Shown piece after piece: positions 25,391 through 32,684 of a stretch of 64,000 nucleotides of DNA. Source of the stretch: Nonlabens tegetincola (GTDB lineage Bacteria; Bacteroidota; Bacteroidia; Flavobacteriales; Flavobacteriaceae); the NCBI RefSeq assembly GCF_002954355.1, contig NZ_MQVV01000017.1, forward strand, positions 62,001 through 126,000, written 5' to 3'. The notes under the pieces are model-generated. The model was not told where the DNA came from, did not search any database, and saw nothing but the letters and a program-made list of their open reading frames with translations. Made by a program: the position numbers and the translations under genes. Positions within the stretch are counted from its first letter, which is position 1; the number at the start of each line of letters is the position of its first letter.

Positions 25391-26554
25391 TTAAAAAGCT
25401 TCAGCAATACTTAAGTAAAAGCTACTAGCTCCATTTTGTCCACGACCGTAGTCAAATCTTAGATTTAAATTTTCTGATTTATCTAGCATAAATCTTAGTC
25501 CAGCACCATAATTAAATTTTAAGCTGTCAAACTGAAAATCAGATATATTATTATAGACATCTCCGGCACCTACAAAAGCCACTAGCCCTATCCTACTATC
25601 TTTAAAGTTTTTACGGTACTCTATTTGACCAGCTAGTAAATCGCGGTCCACGTACCTACCTTCACGGTAACCTCTCATAATTTCACTACTACCAAAAAAG
25701 GAAAATTCTGAAAAAGGAATATCTCCTCGCGTGAATCTACCTATTGTTTGTATTGCAAGAATGTCAAGGTTATTTGGTGATACATCTATATAATGTCTTA
25801 AATCAAAACGAGTAAGATTGAACTTATGAGTACCACCTACTGCTTCAAAATATTTACCATGTGTAAATTCCAAATACCATCCGTCTTGAGCATTTAATAT
25901 ATTACTACGGCTATCGTATAATAATGCAGCTTCTACACCAGCCGATGTTGAACCATCATTACCACTAGGTCTAGTTTGATCAATGAGTTTTCCCGGTTCT
26001 ATTTCAACATCATAGATTACATTATACCTTACACCAGCTCCTAGAAATAAATACCTTAGTGAGGTTTGCTTGAGAAATATAGGCTCAAATAAAAACTGAT
26101 AATAATTATACTGTTCTTCATTACTTTCAGGTGAATTGTTTCCCATACCGTAATAAAGCCTAGGGTAATTCTGGAACAACAAATTTCCTTCAATCACCCA
26201 TTTTTCCTGATTGGTAAAAACTTCAAATCCTGAATACAAAAAGAACTGGTTGTTTAACGTATACTGTAAGGTGATCGGCATGTTTGAGGTTCTAGTTTCC
26301 TCGCCACTACCATTAAATTTGAATAAATATTTTGCTCCTGTTCCAAAAGCAAAACTGGTCTCTGGAGAATAACTTATCACCGGTGCGGCGATAAACTTTT
26401 GTAGGTATAAACTACTATCTTTTTCTACAGCTTTACGATTCGGGTAAAAAGTAAAAAACTCTTTAAGATCTTCAATAGTTCCCTTTTTTTCTTGAGCGTT
26501 AAGAGAAGAACAACTTAGGATTATCAGTATTACGGATAGGTAGAAATATTTCAA
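25391..26554 (-). CDS. BamA/TamA-family outer-membrane beta-barrel without POTRA domains
   Basis: A 387-residue protein with a signal peptide (MKYFYLSVILIILSCSSLNAQ). The rest is a 16-strand-type barrel of the Omp85 (bacterial surface antigen) family: alternating strands such as GVEAALLYDSRSNILNAQDGWYLEFTHGKYF, the hallmark loop MRGYREGRYVDRD (RGY motif) and a C-terminal strand SSFYLSIAEAF. The usual POTRA domains are absent and only ~60 residues precede the barrel. These short members are thought to be membrane channels or anchor proteins rather than insertases. Own transcript; convergent with the 25034 gene. Confidence 0.85.
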   Translation of the reverse strand: MKYFYLSVILIILSCSSLNAQEKKGTIEDLKEFFTFYPNRKAVEKDSSLYLQKFIAAPVISYSPETSFAFGTGAKYLFKFNGSGEETRTSNMPITLQYTLNNQFFLYSGFEVFTNQEKWVIEGNLLFQNYPRLYYGMGNNSPESNEEQYNYYQFLFEPIFLKQTSLRYLFLGAGVRYNVIYDVEIEPGKLIDQTRPSGNDGSTSAGVEAALLYDSRSNILNAQDGWYLEFTHGKYFEAVGGTHKFNLTRFDLRHYIDVSPNNLDILAIQTIGRFTRGDIPFSEFSFFGSSEIMRGYREGRYVDRDLLAGQIEYRKNFKDSRIGLVAFVGAGDVYNNISDFQFDSLKFNYGAGLRFMLDKSENLNLRFDYGRGQNGASSFYLSIAEAF

Positions 26555-26641
26555 TACATGCTATTTAAACGCCCAAAATAAAACAGGCGTAATAATAAAA
26601 GTATCAGTGTTTTACTAATTAGGAAAACTTTATCACTCTTT

Positions 26642-26661
26642 AGGGTGACAAAAGTCATCCT
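26642..26661 (+). promoter_or_regulatory. CRP/FNR-like dyad upstream of the hemN operon
   Basis: AGGGTGAC-AAAA-GTCATCCT is an inverted repeat with one mismatch, built around TGAC-N4-GTCA as in CRP/FNR-family sites. Its centre is about 44 bases before the predicted start, a class II activator position. hemN genes are commonly under oxygen control. Confidence 0.55.
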
Positions 26662-26681
26662 TTATGGCTTGTAGTCGGTTC

Positions 26682-26689
26682 TAGATTTG
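26682..26689 (+). promoter_or_regulatory. -7 box TAGATTTG of the hemN operon
   Basis: Exact TAnnTTTG match 24 bases before the first gene's start. Confidence 0.6.
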
Positions 26690-26712
26690 TATCAAATTTA
26701 AAATTTATAGGT

Positions 26713-27000
26713 ATGAGCACTTTGTATAACAATATAAAAACCGACTGGGAAAATCACTTCATGATGTATGCTGCACTAGCTATTATAGCATCAACCTGTT
26801 TGGGAGGATTTGCGGTATTGTCCATTTTCAATAATGGTAGTGGTATCCCACAAATGATTCAAATATTTCTTGTGGTAACGATTTGTAATATCGTAAACGC
26901 TTCTATTCTAACAGTTCAAAAACCAGAACGTGTATTAAAGGCACTTATAGCAAGTTTAATCATTTGCTTCCTCATTACGGCAATTAATCTATTGTTCTAG
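26713..27000 (+). CDS. Small membrane protein upstream of hemN
   Basis: A 95-residue protein with three membrane segments (MMYAALAIIASTCLGGFAVLSIF, MIQIFLVVTICNIVNASILTV, VLKALIASLIICFLITAINLLF) and a short charged N-terminus. It ends two bases before hemN, so both genes are translated from one message. I do not recognise a function; in this phylum a short membrane protein of this kind often precedes hemN. The CRP/FNR-like dyad and -7 box lie upstream. Confidence 0.7.
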   Translation: MSTLYNNIKTDWENHFMMYAALAIIASTCLGGFAVLSIFNNGSGIPQMIQIFLVVTICNIVNASILTVQKPERVLKALIASLIICFLITAINLLF

Positions 27001-27002
27001 AA

Positions 27003-28361
27003 ATGGATTTAGTTAGAAAGTATAACGTAGCTGGTCCTCGTTATACCAGTTACCCTACAGTTCCCTATTGGGATGATACTACTTTTGACGTTGAGTCCTG
27101 GAAGGAATCTGTTAAAGTAAGCTTTCGCGAAAGCGGAATAAATACAGGCATCTCATTATACATACACCTACCTTTTTGCGAAAGCATGTGTACTTTTTGT
27201 GGATGTAACAAAAGAATTACTAAAAATCATAAGGTCGAAACACCTTATATTGAAAGTGTTTTAAAGGAATTTGATTTGTATTTAGATTTAATGGAGCAAA
27301 AACCTAGAATCAAACAAATTCATTTGGGTGGTGGAACTCCAACATTTTTCTCACCACAGAATCTAAAACAACTTATAGACGGCATTTTCAAAAATGCATA
27401 TCGGGATGATAACGTAGAGTTCAGTTTTGAAGGACATCCTAACAATACCACATACGAACACTTAAAAGTTCTACATGATTTAGGTTTTTCTAGAGTGTGT
27501 TACGGTGTTCAAGATTACAATCTCAAGGTTCAAAAAGCTATAAATAGAGTTCAACCTTTTGAAAACGTTCAACAAGCTACTCAAATGGCTAGGGACATAG
27601 GTTATAGTAGTGCAGGACACGATATCATTTACGGTTTACCTTTTCAAACCTTAGAAGATGTAATATCGACAATTGAAAAAACGATAGAACTTAAACCAGA
27701 TCGCATTGCTTTTTATAGTTATGCACACGTGCCATGGATTAAAGGTAATGGACAACGTGGTTTTAAGGACGAGGATTTACCACATCCTACGATTAAAAGA
27801 GCGCAGTATGAAACGGGAAAACTCTTATTGACACAAGCAGGATATGTAGAGGTCGGCATGGATCATTATGCACTGCCCGATGATACTCTTGCCGCTGCTA
27901 TCCATAACGGTAAACTACATCGTAATTTCATGGGTTATAACAGTTCCAAAACAGATTTAATGATAGGTCTAGGTGTTTCCTCAATAAGTGATAGCTGGTC
28001 AGGATTTGCACAAAATTATAAAAACATAGAGGACTACAAGCAAGCAGTAGACCTAGGTATACTACCTGTTTTTAGAGGTCATATCCTTACCGAAGAAGAT
28101 ATGATTATAAGAAGGCATATTTTGAATTTAATGTGTCAATTTTCTACTAACTGGACTTCAAACTCAGATTATTTTGATGAAGTTCCAGATGTTCTTATAG
28201 CTCTTAAAGAATTGGAAGCCGACGGACTAGTTATTCTGGATAAAAACGGTGTTATTATTACTGAAAAAGGTAAACCCTTTGTTCGAAATATATGCCTACC
28301 GTTTGATTTAAGACTTAAGAGAAAAAAACCTGATACACAGTTATTTTCTATGACGGTTTAA
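27003..28361 (+). CDS. hemN: Oxygen-independent coproporphyrinogen III oxidase
   Basis: Radical-SAM enzyme that decarboxylates coproporphyrinogen III in haem synthesis without oxygen. The cluster motif CESMCTFCGC is at residues 59-68 (CxxxCxxC), preceded by YIHLPF; GGGTPTF, EGHPNN and FYGVQD-type segments and HGTLYPLPD-like HYALPDDTLAAA follow. Length 452 residues matches true HemN rather than the shorter HemW. The palindrome encodes FRES at 27121-27134, just upstream of the radical-SAM core. With the oxygen-dependent type not in this window, the CRP/FNR-like box suggests induction under low oxygen. Confidence 0.96.
   Translation: MDLVRKYNVAGPRYTSYPTVPYWDDTTFDVESWKESVKVSFRESGINTGISLYIHLPFCESMCTFCGCNKRITKNHKVETPYIESVLKEFDLYLDLMEQKPRIKQIHLGGGTPTFFSPQNLKQLIDGIFKNAYRDDNVEFSFEGHPNNTTYEHLKVLHDLGFSRVCYGVQDYNLKVQKAINRVQPFENVQQATQMARDIGYSSAGHDIIYGLPFQTLEDVISTIEKTIELKPDRIAFYSYAHVPWIKGNGQRGFKDEDLPHPTIKRAQYETGKLLLTQAGYVEVGMDHYALPDDTLAAAIHNGKLHRNFMGYNSSKTDLMIGLGVSSISDSWSGFAQNYKNIEDYKQAVDLGILPVFRGHILTEEDMIIRRHILNLMCQFSTNWTSNSDYFDEVPDVLIALKELEADGLVILDKNGVIITEKGKPFVRNICLPFDLRLKRKKPDTQLFSMTV
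27121..27134. repeat. Iterated palindrome copy 7, inside hemN
   Basis: Perfect 14-bp core GCTTTCGCGAAAGC, read as FRES (SFRESGI). Confidence 0.95.
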
Positions 28362-29275
28362 CTTACTACCCATTTAAAATGCTCGTCGATAATCTTACTT
28401 TTATTATCAGATAAGTAATCAATATACGCTTGCGCCACTGGTGTAAGCGTTTTGTTTTTTAGCCATACTAAGTTCCACTTTGTTTCTATAGGTAAGCCTG
28501 GATAATCAACGGTCTCGATCAATCCCATTTCAAGAGCATTTTTGATTCCGATTTTGGGCATAATTGAAAAACCCAGTCCAGCTATTACAGCTTGTTTAAG
28601 TGCCTCGTTTGAAGTTAATTCAATTCTCTTTGTAATTGGATATTCATTTGCTTTTAAAAAATCTTCCATCGCATTGCGAGTAGCACTACCCGATTCTCTG
28701 TATAACAGTGGTTGACTCATGAAAATATCTTCACCTTCCTTTAATTTATTTATTCTTTTTTTGTTCCCTACTAAGAAAAGTTCATTTTTAAATATAGAAA
28801 AGGTTTTAAGCGATAAATGCTCTGGCAATACAGAAACAAGAGCAAAATCTACTAGATTCTCCTCCAAATCTTTTATTACTCTTTGTTTGTTAGTCACATC
28901 CATTTTAAACTCAATTTGTGGATGTTCATCTATAAAACCTGATAAGAAATAAGGCATTAAATACTTACCGGTAGAGACTACAGAGATTTTTAAAGTACCA
29001 GCCAATTTTCCTTGAAAGCGTTGAACCTTGTGCTCCATTTCCTTGATTTGTTCAAGAATATTGATCGCTGTGCGAGCTATTTCTTCACCAAAATCAGTTA
29101 CATAAAGCTGTCTACCAACTACCTCAGTTAAGGGTAAGGGAAACTGCTCTTGAAATTTTTTAAGCTGTATGGATACTGCTGGCTGGGTTAAAAAAAGACT
29201 TTCAGATGCCCTTGTGATACTTCTATGCTTAACAATCTCTATAAAAATTTGTAATTGATGTAAGGTGTAATGCAT
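28358..29275 (-). CDS. LysR-family transcription regulator (CbbR/CysB-like)
   Basis: A 305-residue regulator with an N-terminal winged helix (LHQLQIFIEIVKHRSITRASESLFLTQPAVSIQLKKFQ) and a periplasmic-binding-protein-like effector domain (LKISVVSTGKYLMPYFLSGFIDEHPQIE, SNEALKQAVIAGLGFSIMPK). It is divergent from the sbtA gene group and ends by overlapping the last four bases of hemN. Related regulators in cyanobacteria and autotrophs (CbbR, CcmR, CmpR) control bicarbonate uptake or CO2 fixation, so it probably regulates the neighbouring sbtA operon. The intergenic dyad TTTTAT-N7-ATAAAA at 29283-29301 is a candidate site. Confidence 0.88.
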   Translation of the reverse strand: MHYTLHQLQIFIEIVKHRSITRASESLFLTQPAVSIQLKKFQEQFPLPLTEVVGRQLYVTDFGEEIARTAINILEQIKEMEHKVQRFQGKLAGTLKISVVSTGKYLMPYFLSGFIDEHPQIEFKMDVTNKQRVIKDLEENLVDFALVSVLPEHLSLKTFSIFKNELFLVGNKKRINKLKEGEDIFMSQPLLYRESGSATRNAMEDFLKANEYPITKRIELTSNEALKQAVIAGLGFSIMPKIGIKNALEMGLIETVDYPGLPIETKWNLVWLKNKTLTPVAQAYIDYLSDNKSKIIDEHFKWVVS

Positions 29276-29282
29276 AAACTTG

Positions 29283-29301
29283 TTTTATGGTAAAGATAAA
29301 A
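29283..29301. promoter_or_regulatory. Candidate LysR operator between regulator and sbtA operon
   Basis: TTTTAT and ATAAAA separated by seven bases form an inverted repeat in the short divergent region; a near -7 box (AACCTTTG, 29333-29340) serves the sbtA side. Weak by itself because the region is AT-rich. Confidence 0.35.
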
Positions 29302-29361
29302 ATATAAATAAAAATATATGCAAATGATGTTCAACCTTTGCACCGTAAATGAGAGCATGTT

Positions 29362-29637
29362 ATGGCAAGAACACAAAACCTGTATTCCAATCATAATTCA
29401 AAGAGAAAGTTAATCCGGTTGAAAACAACCGCGCAACTTATTAGCATTCAAATTGATAAGACAAAAATAAGTAAAGGATTACAAGTTTTATCGGTTTCTA
29501 GCTTTTTAACAATTTTACTCGTTGCTGTTGTATACAGTTATTGGAATAATACCTATCACTTTAAACCCTTACTATTTTCTAGCGGTATTATTTTCTTACT
29601 CATTTCATTAAAATTTATTAACTCTAAAAACAAGTAA
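29362..29637 (+). CDS. Small membrane protein of the sbtA operon
   Basis: A 91-residue protein: a basic N-terminal ~38 residues (SNHNSKRKLIRLKTTAQL) and two membrane helices (GLQVLSVSSFLTILLVAVVYSYW and PLLFSSGIIFLLISLKFI). It ends one base before the next start and so is co-translated. I do not recognise a family. In cyanobacteria SbtA is paired with the soluble regulator SbtB; this protein is not SbtB-like. Confidence 0.65.
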   Translation: MARTQNLYSNHNSKRKLIRLKTTAQLISIQIDKTKISKGLQVLSVSSFLTILLVAVVYSYWNNTYHFKPLLFSSGIIFLLISLKFINSKNK

Positions 29638-29638
29638 T

Positions 29639-29926
29639 ATGTCTGTAATGATTAACCACAAAGTCAATCTCGTAGAAGGGACTTTTACACCGCAAGAATC
29701 TTTGGATATCATTAATGCGTTAATCAAAGAAAAAATTAATTTCCATAAACTACATAGACTTTCGATAGCTGAAGGTAATCTTTATGAAGATACAAGTTAT
29801 GATGATGACCGCGTGGCACAACTAAATGAAGAACGTCAATCTTACCGAGAATTTTACAAAGAGATTAAACAAAGCGGCAAAAAGTTACGCATTAAAGGAA
29901 CTATAGAAATTGAGGTTCTAAATTAA
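29639..29926 (+). CDS. Small soluble protein of the sbtA operon
   Basis: A 95-residue soluble protein with mostly helical composition (PQESLDIINALIKEKINFHKLHRLSIAEGNLYEDTSYDDDRVAQLNEERQSYREFYKEI in two halves) and a C-terminal beta-like KKLRIKGTIEIEVLN. It lies 21 bases before sbtA. It has no PII-like signature, so it is not an SbtB homologue in any obvious way, but its place suggests a helper or regulator of the transporter. No function can be claimed. Confidence 0.65.
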   Translation: MSVMINHKVNLVEGTFTPQESLDIINALIKEKINFHKLHRLSIAEGNLYEDTSYDDDRVAQLNEERQSYREFYKEIKQSGKKLRIKGTIEIEVLN

Positions 29927-29947
29927 TTCTAAGATTACTAAACACTT

Positions 29948-30913
29948 ATGGATTTACATTTACTGGCAGATAACCTAACAAATCCTGCCTTATTATTTTT
30001 TATTCTAGGTCTTATTGCTTCACAAATTAAAAGCGACCTAGAAATTCCGCGAACCTCTTCAAAATTCATTTCACTATACCTTCTATTAGCCATAGGCTTT
30101 AAAGGTGGACAAGAACTTTCTCACAGCCCTATTACAAACGATATTTTATGGGCTTTAATCATGGGTATTGCTCTGGCTGCACTGGTACCCGTCTACACTT
30201 TTTTCATATTAAGAATTCGGTTTAGCCTAGAAAACGCTGGAGCAATTGCTGCAGCCTATGGATCAGTAAGTGCTGTCACCTTTGTAACTGCAATAAGTTT
30301 CCTAGAAATGGAAGGAATAGAATTTGGCGGACACATGGTGGCAGTAATGGCCTTGATGGAAGCTCCTTCTATTATAGTAGGTGTCCTTTTAATGAGGATA
30401 TGTAGTAAGAAGAAAAATAAAAAAGATAAGGATACGAGCAAGATAGTTAAGCATGCGGTAACTAATGGTAGCGTTTTAATGATTCTGGGTAGTTTAGTCA
30501 TCGGAATATTAGCCAACGACGCACAGGCAGCCGATATCAAACCTTTTACCACAGATATCTTTAAAGGATTTCTTGCTGTATTCTTATTAGATATGGGTAT
30601 TGAAAGCGGTAAAAAAATTGGTGCATTAATTAAGAAAGGTTGGTTTGCCTTAGGATTTGCTCTAATAATTCCAATTATAAATGGAATCTTTATCGCTTGG
30701 GTTTCACAATTTGTACTTTCAGAACCAGGCGATAGATTTTTAATAGCCATACTGGCAGCGAGTGCAAGTTATATTGCAGTTCCTGCGGCCATGCGTATAG
30801 CAGCACCTAAAGCCAACCCCAGTTTATACTTACCTATGGCGCTAGCGATAACCTTTCCCTTCAATATCACTTTGGGCATGCCATTATATATGTATGTGAT
30901 ACAATCTTTATAG
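29948..30913 (+). CDS. sbtA: Sodium-dependent bicarbonate transporter
   Basis: A 321-residue inner-membrane permease (DUF897/SbtA family) with about ten helices in two inverted halves separated by a Lys-rich cytoplasmic loop (CSKKKNKKDKDTSK). Strongly conserved blocks are GSVSAVTFVTA, HMVAVMALMEAPSIIVG, and the end SYIAVPAAMRIAAPKANPSLYLPMALAITFPFNITLG in two parts. The family imports bicarbonate with sodium in cyanobacteria. Marine flavobacteria such as Polaribacter carry sbtA-like genes linked to anaplerotic carbon fixation. Regulated probably by the divergent LysR gene. Confidence 0.93.
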   Translation: MDLHLLADNLTNPALLFFILGLIASQIKSDLEIPRTSSKFISLYLLLAIGFKGGQELSHSPITNDILWALIMGIALAALVPVYTFFILRIRFSLENAGAIAAAYGSVSAVTFVTAISFLEMEGIEFGGHMVAVMALMEAPSIIVGVLLMRICSKKKNKKDKDTSKIVKHAVTNGSVLMILGSLVIGILANDAQAADIKPFTTDIFKGFLAVFLLDMGIESGKKIGALIKKGWFALGFALIIPIINGIFIAWVSQFVLSEPGDRFLIAILAASASYIAVPAAMRIAAPKANPSLYLPMALAITFPFNITLGMPLYMYVIQSL

Positions 30914-30936
30914 TTGAATGGTTAACTAGAATTATA

Positions 30937-30967
30937 AAAAGGAACTCAAAGATGGGTTCCTTTTTTA
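30937..30967 (+). terminator. Rho-independent terminator of the sbtA operon
   Basis: AAAGGAAC pairs with GTTCCTTT around a short loop, followed by a run of T. Confidence 0.9.
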
Positions 30968-31407
30968 TTTCACGCATGTGGTATGGAGAAGTTCATTTTT
31001 AAACTTAGATCATTTAAAAAATTGATTTTTCTACTCTATAGAAATTCTCTCATCGTATGTCATTTCATTTTGAAAGTGCCAACTTTAAATTTTGACGTTT
31101 TCGGTCCTTTGTAATTGTTAAATTTTGAAAAAAAGTGAACCATCAACAAAAAATAAAAAAGTAGATTTTAAGAGTTTTATAACATTTGAAATTTGGCTAA
31201 GCCTTTGCAAAATAAAGGTTTGTTAAACCTTTGAACAGACTATCAACAACTTAGCTTAACAAGCTAGTAAATTTAATATAAAAAACTGTTTTACAGTACT
31301 TTAAGCCATTGTTGAAAACATTGTGAACAACCTCAATTGCTCCTTCTAGTTACACCAATAATTTATACGCAATTTTACTTAACGTTAATTTAAAGAAGAA
31401 ATAGGGC
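30968..31407. other. Gene-free region upstream of nrdB
   Basis: About 440 bases with no credible gene on either strand and strong AT bias. It contains repeated short dyads (CTTAGCTTAACAAGCTAG near 31251, TTGTTGAAAACATTGTGAACAA near 31310) and several ATTT/AAATT tracts, consistent with a long regulated nrdB promoter region. I could not identify an NrdR box with confidence. Confidence 0.5.
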
Positions 31408-32682
31408 ATGGAAATAGCATCGATTAGAAAGAGAGATTTTAGCGTTGTTCCTTTTGAACTGGATAAAGTAACATTGGCAGTTTTAAAAGCAATGAACGCG
31501 CAAGGAAATGGTGAAGAAAAAGACGCACAAAATGTGGCGCTTACCGTTTACAAGAAATTAAGTACCATTAAGGATAAAGATGCTAGTTTTATTCCTACCG
31601 TAGAGCAGATTCAAGATTATGTTGAAACGGCCTTGATGGAAAATGGTTTTCATGATATAGCTAAAGCTTATATCATATACCGTGAAAAAAGAGCTATGGG
31701 ACGTCGTTCCAATATCTTTGAAAAACGAGTGAACCTAAAACCATACGAGTATCCACAATTATATGAATACGTTCCTGCAATTAGACACTCTTACTGGATA
31801 CATACCGAATACAACTTCACAAGCGATATTCAAGATTTCAAATCTAGACTAACTGATGTAGAACGTAGTGCCATCAAGAATACGATGCTCGCTATTTCTC
31901 AAATCGAAGTTGCGGTTAAAAGTTTCTGGGGCGATATATACCATCGCATGCCTAAACCAGAAATAGGATCAGTAGGATCCACATTTGCTGAAAGTGAAGT
32001 ACGTCATGCAGATGCCTACTCACACCTACTTGAAATTCTAGGATTAAATGAAGAGTTTAAAAAGCTTAAGAAAAATCCTGTAATTATGAAGCGTGTTCAG
32101 TATTTGGAAAACGCTTTACGTAATTCAAAAAGTGAAAGCGATAAAGAATATGCAGAATCTATTCTTCTGTTCTCTATTTTCATTGAACATGTTTCCCTTT
32201 TCTCTCAATTCTTGATCATCATGGCCTTTAACAAGCATAAAAACATGCTTAAAGGAATTTCAAATGTGGTTGAGGCTACATCTAAAGAAGAGCAAATACA
32301 CGGTGACTTTGGTATCGATCTAATTAAAATTTTCCAAGACGAGCGTCCAGAGTGGTTCAATGAATCCTACACCGAAAAAATTCAAAACATCTGTAGAGAA
32401 GCCTACGAGGCAGAAAAAGCTATTGTAGATTGGATCTTCGAAGCAGGTGAACTTGACTTCCTTCCTAAAGCGGTTGTAAACGAGTTTATCAAAAACCGTT
32501 TCAATCGTTCCCTAATCAGCATTGGTAATGAGGCCATCTTTGAAGTAGATGAAGAACTTCTCGGTCAAACAGAATGGTTTGATGAAGAAATCATTGCCAC
32601 CAAGCACGTAGACTTTTTTGTAAAAAGATCTATTAACTACACAAAAAGAAAACAAAGTATAACCAGCGACGACTTATTTTAA
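31408..32682 (+). CDS. nrdB: Ribonucleotide reductase, radical subunit with N-terminal ATP-cone
   Basis: The R2 subunit of class I ribonucleotide reductase, 424 residues, about 90 longer than common R2 proteins. The added N-terminal ~95 residues form an ATP-cone (SIRKRDFSVVPFELDKVTLAVLKAM, DYVETALMENGFHDIAKAYIIYREKR), the allosteric activity-control domain normally found on NrdA. The ferritin-like core carries ESEVRHADAY at residues 195-204, with E197, H200 and Y204 spaced like the metal-ligand/tyrosyl set of canonical R2. The companion NrdA lacks the cone. This arrangement is known from Leeuwenhoekiella NrdB. Confidence 0.93.
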   Translation: MEIASIRKRDFSVVPFELDKVTLAVLKAMNAQGNGEEKDAQNVALTVYKKLSTIKDKDASFIPTVEQIQDYVETALMENGFHDIAKAYIIYREKRAMGRRSNIFEKRVNLKPYEYPQLYEYVPAIRHSYWIHTEYNFTSDIQDFKSRLTDVERSAIKNTMLAISQIEVAVKSFWGDIYHRMPKPEIGSVGSTFAESEVRHADAYSHLLEILGLNEEFKKLKKNPVIMKRVQYLENALRNSKSESDKEYAESILLFSIFIEHVSLFSQFLIIMAFNKHKNMLKGISNVVEATSKEEQIHGDFGIDLIKIFQDERPEWFNESYTEKIQNICREAYEAEKAIVDWIFEAGELDFLPKAVVNEFIKNRFNRSLISIGNEAIFEVDEELLGQTEWFDEEIIATKHVDFFVKRSINYTKRKQSITSDDLF

Positions 32683-32684
32683 TT

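Noticed and set aside
31300-31340. A possible DnaA-type box (TTGTGAACAA) or NrdR site before nrdB
   Set aside because: Match is poor and single; AT-rich background makes such hits common, so neither an origin nor an NrdR box can be claimed.
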